NCBI GenBank assembly: GCA_004799435.1
Contig: SSMV01000166.1
Location: 1 to 64,000 of the forward strand
Direction: 5' to 3'
Length of the DNA: 64,000 nucleotides
DNA from: Bradyrhizobium sp.
GTDB taxonomy: Bacteria > Pseudomonadota > Alphaproteobacteria > Rhizobiales > Beijerinckiaceae
The notes beneath the pieces are model-generated. The model saw nothing but the letters and a program-made list of their open reading frames with translations, did no database searches and was not told the origin of the DNA. A program made the position numbers and the translations under genes. Positions 46,042-55,649 of the stretch are shown one piece after another. Each line of letters begins with the position of its first letter. Within the stretch, counting starts at the first letter, position 1.

Positions 46042-46932
46042 TCATTCCGCCGCCCAGCGGCCAACGCCTCGCTCGGCCAACGCGCGCGCCGCCAGCCTTT
46101 CCATGGCGGTGAGCAGTGCGGCCGCAAGCTCTTGCGCCCGCTCGAGTTTCGCCATGCGCCGCTCGTCCATATAGAGGGCGCGGTTGACCTCGATCTGCAC
46201 AGCGTGGCGGCCGGCCGAGGGTGCGCCATAACGCTCGGTGATGTAGCCGCCCGCATAGGGTTTGTTGCGGCGGACGCGGTAGCCCTGCTCGGTCAGGGTC
46301 GCCTCAAGCGATTCGACGACCCAGGCGGAAGCGCTGGCGCCGAATCGGTCCCCCAGCACCACATCGAGCGCCCCGGCGTCGGCGAGCGTCGATGGCATGG
46401 AATGGCAGTCGATCAGGATCGCCATGCCGAACTGGGCGCGGGTTCGCTCGATCAGCCCGGCGAGGCGCTGGTGATAGGGATGATGGAAGGCGGCGATCCG
46501 CGACAGACCCTCGGCGACCTGCAGACGGGCCCGATAGATCGGCTGATTGTCGCCGACGACCCGGGGGATCACGCCGAGCCCCGCAGCGACCCGCAGGGAG
46601 CGGGTGTTGGCGTAATCGGGCAGCGCCGCGTCGAACATCTGCGGATCGAGTTCGAAGGGTTCGCGGTTGACGTCGAGAAAAGCCCGAGGAAAGCGCGCCC
46701 GCAGCAGCGGCGCGCCGATCGCGACGCAGGGCAAGAACAATTCGTCGACGAAAGCGTCTTCCGAGCGGCGCAAGGTGAGCGGGTCGAGCCGCGCCGCGGC
46801 GAGGAAAGCGCCCGGATAGCAGGAGCCCGAATGGGGCGAATCGAAAATCAGCGGCGCGCCGATGCGCTGGGGTTCGATCACCTCGAACGCCGGCTCGATT
46901 TCGCCCCCGCCGGGCCGCCCCCGTTCGTCCAT
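46042..46932 (-). CDS. N-formylglutamate amidohydrolase family protein
   Basis: 296 residues. Zinc-hydrolase motifs in order: LIFDSPHSGSCYP, LDVNREPFELDP, ILIDCHSMP and VQIEVNRALYMDE, all typical of the HutG/N-formylglutamate amidohydrolase family, which releases formate and glutamate in histidine breakdown. No other hut genes are adjacent, so another N-acyl amino acid may be the substrate. Confidence 0.88.
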   Translation of the reverse strand: MDERGRPGGGEIEPAFEVIEPQRIGAPLIFDSPHSGSCYPGAFLAAARLDPLTLRRSEDAFVDELFLPCVAIGAPLLRARFPRAFLDVNREPFELDPQMFDAALPDYANTRSLRVAAGLGVIPRVVGDNQPIYRARLQVAEGLSRIAAFHHPYHQRLAGLIERTRAQFGMAILIDCHSMPSTLADAGALDVVLGDRFGASASAWVVESLEATLTEQGYRVRRNKPYAGGYITERYGAPSAGRHAVQIEVNRALYMDERRMAKLERAQELAAALLTAMERLAARALAERGVGRWAAE

Positions 46933-47093
46933 CGCCTTTTTGCCGCCATTGTCCTCGCCGGACGCTCAAGGCCCGGCGCTTCATCATAAACGCACCTGAC
47001 GCTTACCCGCCAACGACGAAACGAATAAAGTCCGGACGCCTTCACTCGATTTTTACTCGACGGAGGCGATCATTTGGGAATTGCAGAGGATTA

Positions 47094-47480
47094 ATGATGA
47101 TCGCGCCGGTCGATATTCCCGCCCGTATCCTGCTCGCCGAAGACGATGGCGATATGCGTCGCTTCCTCGTCAAGGCCCTTCAGAACGCCGGCTACTCAGT
47201 CGTGTCCTTCGACAATGGTCTGTCCGCCTATAACCGGCTGCGCGAGGAGCCTTTCGAACTCCTGCTCACCGATATTGTGATGCCGGAAATGGACGGCATC
47301 GAACTCGCCCGCCGGGCGACCGAGCTCGACCCCGAAATCAAAGTGATGTTCATCACCGGTTTCGCCGCGGTCGCGCTCAACCCCGACAACAAGGCGCCCA
47401 AAGACGCCCGGATCCTTTCCAAGCCTTTCCACCTGCGCGACCTCGTCAATGAGGTGCAGCGCCTGTTGACGGCGGCCTGA
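47094..47480 (+). CDS. cpdR: Response regulator CpdR
   Basis: 128 residues of a single receiver domain: acidic pair in LLAEDDGDMRRFL, phosphorylation site D60 in LLLTDIVMPEMDG, and Lys in ILSKPFHLRDLV. CpdR in its unphosphorylated form directs ClpXP to its substrates in the alphaproteobacterial cell cycle. Adjacent ATG codons (47094, 47097) follow GAGGATTA. It ends with LLTAA, similar to other CpdR ends. Confidence 0.93.
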   Translation: MMIAPVDIPARILLAEDDGDMRRFLVKALQNAGYSVVSFDNGLSAYNRLREEPFELLLTDIVMPEMDGIELARRATELDPEIKVMFITGFAAVALNPDNKAPKDARILSKPFHLRDLVNEVQRLLTAA

Positions 47481-47484
47481 AGCT

Positions 47485-47943
47485 TCAGCCCGCCGTGATC
47501 GCCGAGCGCAGTTTCAGCGGTCGGTCGATCCTGGCGAGGCGCTCCATGGTCGTTCCCGTGCCGCGGATGGTCACCGAGCCATAGTTGAAAAGACGGCCGA
47601 GCTGGCTCTGGTCGACATCGACGCTTTCGACCTTCTGCATATTCATTTCGACCGTATGGCGACGGATGAAGCCGCGCTTGAGCACGACCCGGCGGTCGGT
47701 GACGGCGATTTCGGTCGTCGCGCGGCGAAACCAGGCATGAAGGAAGCTGATGAAGCCGGCGAGCGAGGCGAGCGCGGAGGCGACCAGCACCACCGGGCCC
47801 CAGCCGGGCGCGCCTGCGGTCAGGACCGGCAGAGCGAGCGCGATCACGGCGAAGCCTATCGCCCGGCCATAGACCGTCCAGGAGAGCGAGGTGCGGAAAA
47901 CCACCCGTTCGTCCGGCTCGAGAACCTGGTCGACATAACCCAT
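47485..47943 (-). CDS. PH-domain membrane protein (YdbT/YdbS-like)
   Basis: 152 residues from the ATG at 47943. Two membrane helices (about 26-66) follow the N-terminal YVDQVLEPDERVVFRTSLSW; the bacterial PH domain has TTEIAVTDRRVVLKRGFIRRHTVEM, written here in part, and ends GSVTIRGTGTTME. The function of these proteins is unknown; some are stress related. Shine-Dalgarno AGAGG stands seven bases upstream and lies within a perfect stem (see 47949-47974). It converges on cpdR. Confidence 0.88.
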   Translation of the reverse strand: MGYVDQVLEPDERVVFRTSLSWTVYGRAIGFAVIALALPVLTAGAPGWGPVVLVASALASLAGFISFLHAWFRRATTEIAVTDRRVVLKRGFIRRHTVEMNMQKVESVDVDQSQLGRLFNYGSVTIRGTGTTMERLARIDRPLKLRSAITAG

Positions 47944-47948
47944 CACGC

Positions 47949-47974
47949 GGCCTCTTCGCCTCGACGAAGAGGCC
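47949..47974 (-). promoter_or_regulatory. Perfect hairpin sequestering the PH gene ribosome site
   Basis: On the minus strand GGCCTCTTCG (47974-47965) pairs fully with CGAAGAGGCC (47958-47949) around loop TCGAGG. The 3' arm contains the SD AGAGG (47955-47951), seven bases before the ATG. The stem would block initiation unless opened. It has no T tract, so it is not a terminator in this direction. Confidence 0.7.
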
Positions 47975-48104
47975 ATCATTCGTCCGTTGAGATGGGAAGA
48001 CAAGCCGAGGATTCTCTGGCCGAGGAGGCGACGCAACAAAACGTATATCTATTGTCTCGCCCCAGCATCATCGGCGGCCCAAGATGAGACCGGCCCGGCG
48101 TCGC

Positions 48105-49004
48105 TCATGACCAATTTACCCACTCTCGGCACATGCCGATGCAGTCCTGAGCTTGAAAGCTTACTGTATTTTCAGTCAGCCGGAGGATTGCCGACTTCTC
48201 CGAATCCGTGAGATTGTAAGCAGTCGAGTAAATCGGCCTTCGCTTCTCGAGATTGGCAATGTCTAATCGTTCAACGTTAGTTCGATTGAAGCCGAACCCC
48301 ATAAAGTAAATTTGCTCGGCTTCCCTAAGAAATTGCTTCGCAAGCGCAAATTCCGTATCGCGCCCGTCTTTGATATCTTCATGGATGATTTTGATACCCT
48401 TTATGCATCGCTCCAAAGACTCCTTGGACAAATTCGGAGCAAATGGACGACTGTCGGGAGACTCCCACGGCAGGTATCCGAGACGGCCATGCAAGTGAAC
48501 TACTGGAATACGGTTCATAACAGCAAGGCAAGCGTCTGCGTCTTTGCCGTAGGAGTTCATGATCGACGTAAAAAGGAAGTGCTCTACGACTCGATCGTAA
48601 TTAAAAGTAACAAAGCTTACTTGGTTCTCACCAAATTCATCGAAAGTAGTGCTCATTTGGTTGTAGACGTATCTCAACCAATTCTGAGAATCATAACTGA
48701 ACACCGTGGAATTCTGCTCGCGGGGAATAAGCACGGCGGCTATGGCAGCCTTCCCGATTTCCATGAAATTCGATCGGTGTTCAAGAAAGGCGTCGATCGA
48801 ATTTTTGCCTGATTGGAAGAACGTCTCTCGGAAAAAGACGATCTCTCGCTCAGAGAAAAGGGAGAATTGCTGAAGCAGGTTGTAGGGGCCATTTCCCGGG
48901 TGCAACTGTGAGACGATTTGGTCCGAAAGCGCACTGCCGATGGGGAAATTAAAAGGCGCGCTTGCACCGGCTCCTAGTACGAAGACGGTCTTTTTCGTGA
49001 GCAT
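48105..49004 (-). CDS. SIR2-like domain protein (putative NADase, defence candidate)
   Basis: 299 residues from the ATG at 49004, with a GGGGGAGG run just upstream. The SIR2 nucleotide-binding opening VFVLGAGASAPFNFPIG is at 8-24, TFNYDRVVE at 133-141, HLHGRLG at 170-176 and IYFMGFGFNRTN near 232-243. These match the SIR2-like (SIR2_2) family, several members of which deplete NAD+ in phage defence. The gene is markedly lower in GC than its neighbours, and stands alone between the PH gene and groES, so it was probably acquired horizontally. No partner effector or sensor gene is adjacent. Confidence 0.85.
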   Translation of the reverse strand: MLTKKTVFVLGAGASAPFNFPIGSALSDQIVSQLHPGNGPYNLLQQFSLFSEREIVFFRETFFQSGKNSIDAFLEHRSNFMEIGKAAIAAVLIPREQNSTVFSYDSQNWLRYVYNQMSTTFDEFGENQVSFVTFNYDRVVEHFLFTSIMNSYGKDADACLAVMNRIPVVHLHGRLGYLPWESPDSRPFAPNLSKESLERCIKGIKIIHEDIKDGRDTEFALAKQFLREAEQIYFMGFGFNRTNVERLDIANLEKRRPIYSTAYNLTDSEKSAILRLTENTVSFQAQDCIGMCREWVNWS

Positions 49005-49122
49005 GGCCTCCCCCAAAATGCGAATTGGGCCGTTGCCAAGGCGAATCGCGAGTTGCCTATCAAATATATGCCTGCAGGACGCGACACCCGTGCCAAAAGT
49101 AACCCATTTTCACGGGCCACCC

Positions 49123-49151
49123 TTGACGCGTGTGGTGCACTCTCCTACTTA
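49123..49151 (+). promoter_or_regulatory. Sigma-70 promoter of groESL
   Basis: TTGACG (49123-49128), 17-base spacer, TACTTA (49146-49151), directly upstream of the CIRCE element and 98 bases before the groES ATG. Confidence 0.8.
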
Positions 49152-49162
49152 CGCGACAGCCA

Positions 49163-49189
49163 TTAGCACTCTTTATGAAGGAGTGCTAA
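49163..49189 (+). promoter_or_regulatory. CIRCE operator (HrcA-binding)
   Basis: An exact consensus CIRCE: TTAGCACTC (49163-49171), nine-base spacer TTTATGAAG, GAGTGCTAA (49181-49189). HrcA bound here would repress groESL; it spans the expected transcription start. Confidence 0.96.
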
Positions 49190-49248
49190 CAGAGGCCGTA
49201 GCGGCCCAATAAAAGGGCTTATTGCGCAACGAGATAGGAAGCTTCCCT

Positions 49249-49536
49249 ATGAAATTCCGTCCCCTGCATGACCGTGTCGTCGTCAAGCGCCTCGAAGGCG
49301 AGGAGAAGACGAAGGGCGGCATCATTATCCCCGACAACGCCAAGGAGAAGCCGCAGGAAGGCGAGATCGTCGCCGTCGGCCCCGGCGGGCGCGACGAAGC
49401 CGGCAAGCTGATCCCGATCGACGTCAAGAAGGGCGACAAGGTCCTTTTCGGCAAGTGGAGCGGCACCGAGGTCAAGATCGACGGCCAGGAGCTCCTGATC
49501 ATGAAGGAGTCCGACATCATGGGCGTTATCGCCTGA
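49249..49536 (+). CDS. groS: Co-chaperonin GroES
   Basis: 95 residues from the ATG at 49249 ([20 protein letters not shown]); AGGAAG lies upstream. The mobile loop [17 protein letters not shown] and the roof and tail ESDIMGVIA are standard. It caps GroEL. First gene of the groESL operon, under CIRCE control. Confidence 0.97.
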   Translation: MKFRPLHDRVVVKRLEGEEKTKGGIIIPDNAKEKPQEGEIVAVGPGGRDEAGKLIPIDVKKGDKVLFGKWSGTEVKIDGQELLIMKESDIMGVIA

Positions 49537-49571
49537 TCTTTCCTCGGAATTTGATCCCATTCGGCCGCTGA

Positions 49572-51233
<1,662 letters not shown>

Positions 51234-51256
51234 CGTCCTAGCTCCTACGAAAAGCG

Positions 51257-51285
51257 AAAAGGGCGGCTTCGGCCGCCCTTTTTGT
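51257..51285 (+). terminator. Rho-independent terminator of groESL
   Basis: GGGCGGC (51261-51267), TTCG tetraloop, GCCGCCC (51272-51278), then TTTTTGTT; an A-tract precedes the stem. Confidence 0.93.
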
Positions 51286-51407
51286 TATTCGCCCGAAATT
51301 GCCGAGATTTCATCTGGGTGGGCGGCCGGCCGCCCTTCTTTTGCCCGGCTCGGTCTGCTAGTGCGGATTCGCCAATTTATTTCCGCCCGTTCATAGGTTT
51401 CCGCCTC

Positions 51408-53534
51408 ATGCGTGTGATCAGCCTCGCCATCTTCGCCGCGATAGCCTTAGTGGCCGGCGCCTATAAATCGGACGGCATGACGATCGGGCTTGGCGCGACG
51501 GCGGCGCTCGCCGCCTTCGCCTCACTGCCGGTGCTCAGGCTCTCGACATTTCTGCGCATGATGGCGGAATTCTTCGCCGCCGAAACGCTGCTTTTCGGCC
51601 TCGCCGATCTTGTCAACCTCCTGGGATTCTGGCCGAGGGCTTACGAAGACTATGCCCTGCCGCGCTACCTGCCGATTGCGACCGCGGTCTTCGTCATCGT
51701 CCTGACCCTGGTTTCCTTCATCCCGCTCGTCGGCAAGATGATGGCGATCGCCGATCCGTTCTTCGAGGCGCGCACGCCGATCTCGGTTCGCACCTGGCCC
51801 CTGCCGGCGATCGTCGCGATTCAGAGCCGCTACGCGCGCCTCTGTCTCTATTTTTTGATCTTCATCAATCAGGCGCAGGTCGCGCTCACCGTCCGGGTGA
51901 ATTTCTGGCAGCGCGACTTCGGCAACGCGATGCAGGTGGCCGACGACGCGCATCGGGCGGAGTTTTGGCGTCAGTTGGTCGACGTCTTCACGCCGCTCGC
52001 TGCGTCGCTCATCATTCTGTTTCTGATCGAATTCTTCGTCGCGTCGAATTTCGTCCTGCAATGGCGGCGATGGATGACGGCCTCCTACACGTCGCGTTGG
52101 CTCTCTAACTCGATACATTACAAGCTGGCGCTCTCGGGGAACGTCACCGACAACCCCGATCAGCGTATTTCCGAAGACATTGGCGGCTTCATCAGCGGCG
52201 GCGGCGGTTTCGGCGCGAGCATGAGTCTCGGCTTCTATAATTACACGATTCAACTGATCGCGACCGCGACCAATCTCGTGTCCTTCTCGATCATTCTCTG
52301 GGCCATATCGGCCCAGATGGATCTCACAGTGTTCGGGGTCAGCATTCCCGGATTTCTGTTCTGGGTCGCAATCTTCTACGCGATCTTCGCCACAGGCGTC
52401 ATGCATCTGATCGGTCGGTCGTTGACGCGATTGTTCTTCCGCCAGCAAGCCCTGGAGGCCAATTTTCGTTTCGACCTGGCGCGCGTGCGCGAATATAGCG
52501 AGCAGATCGCCCTGCTAAAGGGCGAGGATCGCGAAATCGATCGCGCCAACGGCGCGTTCGCCGAAGTGTTCAGGACGGTTCAGCGCATCATCCGCGTGCG
52601 GCTCTGGCTGAATGTGTTCCTGCAGTTCTACACCCAGGTTTCAATCGTCATCCCCTATGTCGTCGTGGCGCCCTTCTACTTTCTCAAGAAGGTCGATTTC
52701 GGCCGCTTCGCCCAGTCGGCCGACGCTTTCGGCAACGTCAACACGGCGATGAATTTCTTTGTCGATCGCTACACCGGTCTGGCGGCGTTTCGCGCCACCG
52801 TCGAACGTCTCACCACCTTCGACGAAGCCTTCGCGAGAGCCAATGAGGCGCGCGCGCGAAGCATCCGGACATCGGTCGCACCCGCCGACAAACCGGCCCC
52901 GATGATCGCCGGTCTCGATTTGGAATTGCCCGACGGCCGCAAGCTCGCCCATGTCGGCGATCTCGTCATGGTGCCGCAGGAATCGATCCTGGTCGTCGGC
53001 CCATCGGGGTCGGGAAAATCGACCTTCTTCCGCGCGATCGCCGGACTATGGCCATTTGGCGCCGGCGAAATCATCCAGCCCGCGCACGCCAAGCTCATGC
53101 TGCTGCCGCAGCGGCCCTATATCCCCAACGGATCGTTGCGCGAAGCGCTCGCCTATCCGGCGGCGACGGCGGCCTTCTCGGAAGAACAGTTGCACGACGC
53201 GCTCGTCAAGGTTGGCCTGCCCGCCCTCGCCGACCGGCTCGACGAGAGCGACAATTGGCAGATGCGATTGTCGGGCGGCGAACAGCAGCGGCTGGCGGTG
53301 GCCCGCGCGCTGCTTGCCGCGCCGGACTGGCTGTTCCTCGATGAGTCGACCTCGGCGCTCGACGAGGCGAGCGAGCGCGACCTCTATCGCGCGATCGCCG
53401 CAACATTGCCGAAGACCACCATCGTGTCGATCGGCCATCGCTCGACGCTGTCGGCCTTCCACAAGCGGCAGATCGTCCTCACGCCGCATGCCGGCGCGCC
53501 GACGACGGTCGCCGAGGCGCCGCCGGCGCAATGA
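51408..53534 (+). CDS. ABC transporter, SbmA/BacA-YddA-like, fused ATPase
   Basis: 708 residues from the ATG at 51408. Around eight hydrophobic segments in the first ~400 residues include the ABC_membrane_2 (SbmA/BacA) features FWQRDFGNAMQ and RWLSNSIHYKLAL. The ATPase follows: Walker A GPSGSGKST near 531-539, signature LSGGEQQRLAVARAL near 622, Walker B WLFLDESTSALDEA. Half-transporters of this type (YddA, vitamin B12/peptide-like ABCD family) move peptides, cobalamin or fatty acyl compounds; direction and substrate are unknown here. Confidence 0.88.
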   Translation: MRVISLAIFAAIALVAGAYKSDGMTIGLGATAALAAFASLPVLRLSTFLRMMAEFFAAETLLFGLADLVNLLGFWPRAYEDYALPRYLPIATAVFVIVLTLVSFIPLVGKMMAIADPFFEARTPISVRTWPLPAIVAIQSRYARLCLYFLIFINQAQVALTVRVNFWQRDFGNAMQVADDAHRAEFWRQLVDVFTPLAASLIILFLIEFFVASNFVLQWRRWMTASYTSRWLSNSIHYKLALSGNVTDNPDQRISEDIGGFISGGGGFGASMSLGFYNYTIQLIATATNLVSFSIILWAISAQMDLTVFGVSIPGFLFWVAIFYAIFATGVMHLIGRSLTRLFFRQQALEANFRFDLARVREYSEQIALLKGEDREIDRANGAFAEVFRTVQRIIRVRLWLNVFLQFYTQVSIVIPYVVVAPFYFLKKVDFGRFAQSADAFGNVNTAMNFFVDRYTGLAAFRATVERLTTFDEAFARANEARARSIRTSVAPADKPAPMIAGLDLELPDGRKLAHVGDLVMVPQESILVVGPSGSGKSTFFRAIAGLWPFGAGEIIQPAHAKLMLLPQRPYIPNGSLREALAYPAATAAFSEEQLHDALVKVGLPALADRLDESDNWQMRLSGGEQQRLAVARALLAAPDWLFLDESTSALDEASERDLYRAIAATLPKTTIVSIGHRSTLSAFHKRQIVLTPHAGAPTTVAEAPPAQ

Positions 53535-53543
53535 ACGTCGCGC

Positions 53544-53987
53544 CTAGAGAGAGCGGCCGAGGATCATTTCGCCGCGCGGTCCCTTGATGACCAGTTCGCC
53601 GTTGACGAGATCCCATGTCGGCGTGCCGAGCAGCCCGGTCAGGAACGAGGATTCGATCGCCATCGTGTCCTTGTCGCATTGCTTCTTGGTCAGGGCGTAA
53701 GGGCCGACGGCGAGGTGCTGATCCTTGATCGGGTACATCGTCGCCGACCAGGAATTGCAGCCGGTAAAGCCGGACCCGCGCAGCGCGCTGTCGATCTTGA
53801 GGCTGGCGTCGATATCGGCGGAGACCGGCTTGCCGTTCAGCTCACGCAACTGCCAGGTCTGATCGAGCGGGAAATTCTTCTGCAACGGCGGCAGCGGTTT
53901 GGGCGGCCCTTTGTCGTCCGCCAAAGCCACAGAGACGACGCCGACGGCGGCCAAAGCGAAAAGCGCGCGTAACAGGATTGTCTTCAT
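53544..53987 (-). CDS. META/HslJ domain exported protein
   Basis: 147 residues from the ATG at 53987. Signal peptide MKTILLRALFALAAVGVVSVALA. The META domain shows WQLRELNGKPVSADIDASL, SGFTGCNSWSATMYPI and MAIESSFLTGLLG, as in HslJ, a heat-inducible outer-membrane-associated protein linked to novobiocin resistance in E. coli. It stands convergent to the ABC gene and divergent from hsp20. Confidence 0.85.
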   Translation of the reverse strand: MKTILLRALFALAAVGVVSVALADDKGPPKPLPPLQKNFPLDQTWQLRELNGKPVSADIDASLKIDSALRGSGFTGCNSWSATMYPIKDQHLAVGPYALTKKQCDKDTMAIESSFLTGLLGTPTWDLVNGELVIKGPRGEMILGRSL

Positions 53988-54153
53988 CGGTCCGATCCTC
54001 GATCCGCCGGTTCGGGCGCGGAATTTCCGCGTTTGGGTATAGCCAGCCGCCCTGATGGACGCAACGACCCCGCTATCGGGACATGCGAGCAAATTTGCGC
54101 TTCCAGCGCCCCCGGGGCCTTGCGCAACACAGCCGCAACACCAGATTCATGAG

Positions 54154-54241
54154 CGACGCGGGCCCATTCAGGGACGCGTCGTTCGAGCGCCGCCAGGACG
54201 GGACGCCGGACGCATGTCGCTTCTCACGGAGGATATGGATC
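54154..54241 (+). promoter_or_regulatory. ROSE-like RNA thermometer upstream of hsp20
   Basis: The hsp20 SD GGAGG (54228-54232) pairs with CTTCT (54220-54224) across a three-base loop CAC, and CATGT (54213-54217) pairs with ATATG (54233-54237), leaving a CG bulge opposite. This is the imperfect, bulged SD-hairpin of ROSE elements. Upstream, CGACGCG (54154-54160) and CGCGTCG (54175-54181) form a stable 7-bp stem, as in the multi-hairpin ROSE layout. The ATG follows nine bases after the SD. Confidence 0.7.
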
Positions 54242-54724
54242 ATGTTGAACTATGATTTTTCGCCCTTCTATCGCTCGACCGTCGGTTTCGACCGGTTGCT
54301 TTCGCTCCTCGACAAGAGCGCCGGACTTGACGCCGGCTCGCCCACTTACCCGCCCTACAATATCGAACGAACCGGCGAGAACGCCTACCGCATAACGCTG
54401 GCGGTGGCGGGCTTTGCGGGCTCCGAATTGTCGGTCGAGACGCGGGAGAACACGCTGACCGTGCGTGGGGCCAAGGATGCCGAGCAGAAGGCCGGCGACA
54501 AGCGCGACGTGCTCTATCAGGGCATCGCGGCGCGCGCCTTCGAGCGTCGCTTTCACCTCGCCGATCATGTGAGCGCGAGCGGGGCGACTTGCGAGAACGG
54601 TCTCCTGCACATCGATCTGGTGCGCGAAGTGCCCGAGGCGCAGAAGCCGCGCGCCATCCCGATCCAGGGCGGCGCTACGACCATCCAGGCCGTTCCCGCC
54701 GGGCAGACCAAACAGGCCGCCTGA
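54242..54724 (+). CDS. Small heat shock protein Hsp20
   Basis: 160 residues from the ATG at 54242 (MLNYDFSPFYRSTVGFDRLL), the rhizobial class A pattern close to IbpA. The alpha-crystallin domain spans about 38-130: ENAYRITLAVAGF, LTVRGAKD and RAFERRFHLADHV. The C-terminal RAIPI gives the IxI-like motif. Holdase chaperone. The SD is in a ROSE-like hairpin, and a terminator follows. Confidence 0.94.
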   Translation: MLNYDFSPFYRSTVGFDRLLSLLDKSAGLDAGSPTYPPYNIERTGENAYRITLAVAGFAGSELSVETRENTLTVRGAKDAEQKAGDKRDVLYQGIAARAFERRFHLADHVSASGATCENGLLHIDLVREVPEAQKPRAIPIQGGATTIQAVPAGQTKQAA

Positions 54725-54747
54725 CGCAGCCAACAGTTGCGATTTTG

Positions 54748-54779
54748 GGAGGGCGCCCTTCGGGGCGCCCTTTCTTTTT
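54748..54779 (+). terminator. Rho-independent terminator of hsp20
   Basis: AGGGCGCC (54750-54757) pairs with GGCGCCCT (54764-54771) around CTTCGG, then TTCTTTTT. Located 25 bases after the stop. Confidence 0.92.
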
Positions 54780-54782
54780 GGC

Positions 54783-55604
54783 TCAGTCGAGCGGCGTGAC
54801 CGGAATGTCGTTGACCGGCTTGCCCTTGGCCGAAGGGGCCGGCGTCGGCGCGCTTGGGGCGGGCGCCACGACGGGAGCGGCGGCCGGCGCGTCAACCTTG
54901 GCGGCCTGTTGGCTCGCGCTTGGCGAAGGGGTCGGCGCCGCTGAAGCCGCCGGGGTCGGCTTTGCCGAGGCCGCCGGAGTCGGCTGCGCCAGGGTGGGCG
55001 CCGGTTTGGGAGGAGCAGAGCTCACCGGCGCGGGCGTCGACCGGATCGCCGGCGGATTGGCGACATTGGCCACCGGCGTCGGTGTCGGCTTGGGTTTCGT
55101 TTCGACCTTCTTGGGCGCGCTCTTGGGCGTCTCGATCGCGGCGGGCGCCGCCGGCGCCAGCGCCGGACCCTGCGGAACCCAATCGTCTTGCGGCGGCGGT
55201 ACGCCGGGGCCGATGTCAGCGGGCGGGCGCGGCCCGTTCCACTGGCGCGGATCCTGATCCCAGCCGTTGGGGGGCGGCGCTGCGGCCTCGCGCCAGCCCT
55301 CGCCGCGCATGCGGAAACGCTGCATGATGCGCCCGCTCTCCGGGTCGATGACCAGGCGCTCAGGTCCCTCGCCGCGAACGACGACATCGGCGAGATAGAC
55401 GTCGCCGCGCATGAGCAACGGGCCGGTGACGATATAGCCGCTCGCCTCAAGCTGCCGCTCGATTTCATAGGACGACGGCTCGCCCCCGCGGAACATGGAA
55501 AACAGGCCCTGCGCGTTCGCCGCCGCCGGGAGAGCGACAAGGGCGATCGCCAGTGCGGCCCAACCTGCCCGACGCGGCGAGAGGCGGTGCGGATGCCGGA
55601 TCAT
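54783..55604 (-). CDS. Exported Pro/Ala-rich protein
   Basis: 273 residues from the ATG at 55604. A long basic signal peptide ends AANAQ. Residues ~33-95 are a globular, PepSY-like piece (YEIERQLEASGYIVTGPLL, LVIDPESGRIMQRFR), followed by roughly 180 residues dominated by Pro, Ala, Lys, Ser and Thr with repeats such as PTPAASAKPTPAASAAPTP. This suggests a periplasmic protein with an extended linker that could span peptidoglycan. Function unknown. Confidence 0.82.
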   Translation of the reverse strand: MIRHPHRLSPRRAGWAALAIALVALPAAANAQGLFSMFRGGEPSSYEIERQLEASGYIVTGPLLMRGDVYLADVVVRGEGPERLVIDPESGRIMQRFRMRGEGWREAAAPPPNGWDQDPRQWNGPRPPADIGPGVPPPQDDWVPQGPALAPAAPAAIETPKSAPKKVETKPKPTPTPVANVANPPAIRSTPAPVSSAPPKPAPTLAQPTPAASAKPTPAASAAPTPSPSASQQAAKVDAPAAAPVVAPAPSAPTPAPSAKGKPVNDIPVTPLD

Positions 55605-55649
55605 TGCGGAAAACTCCCTGAAAGGCGCGCGGCCCAAGTTTAAGTCTTG

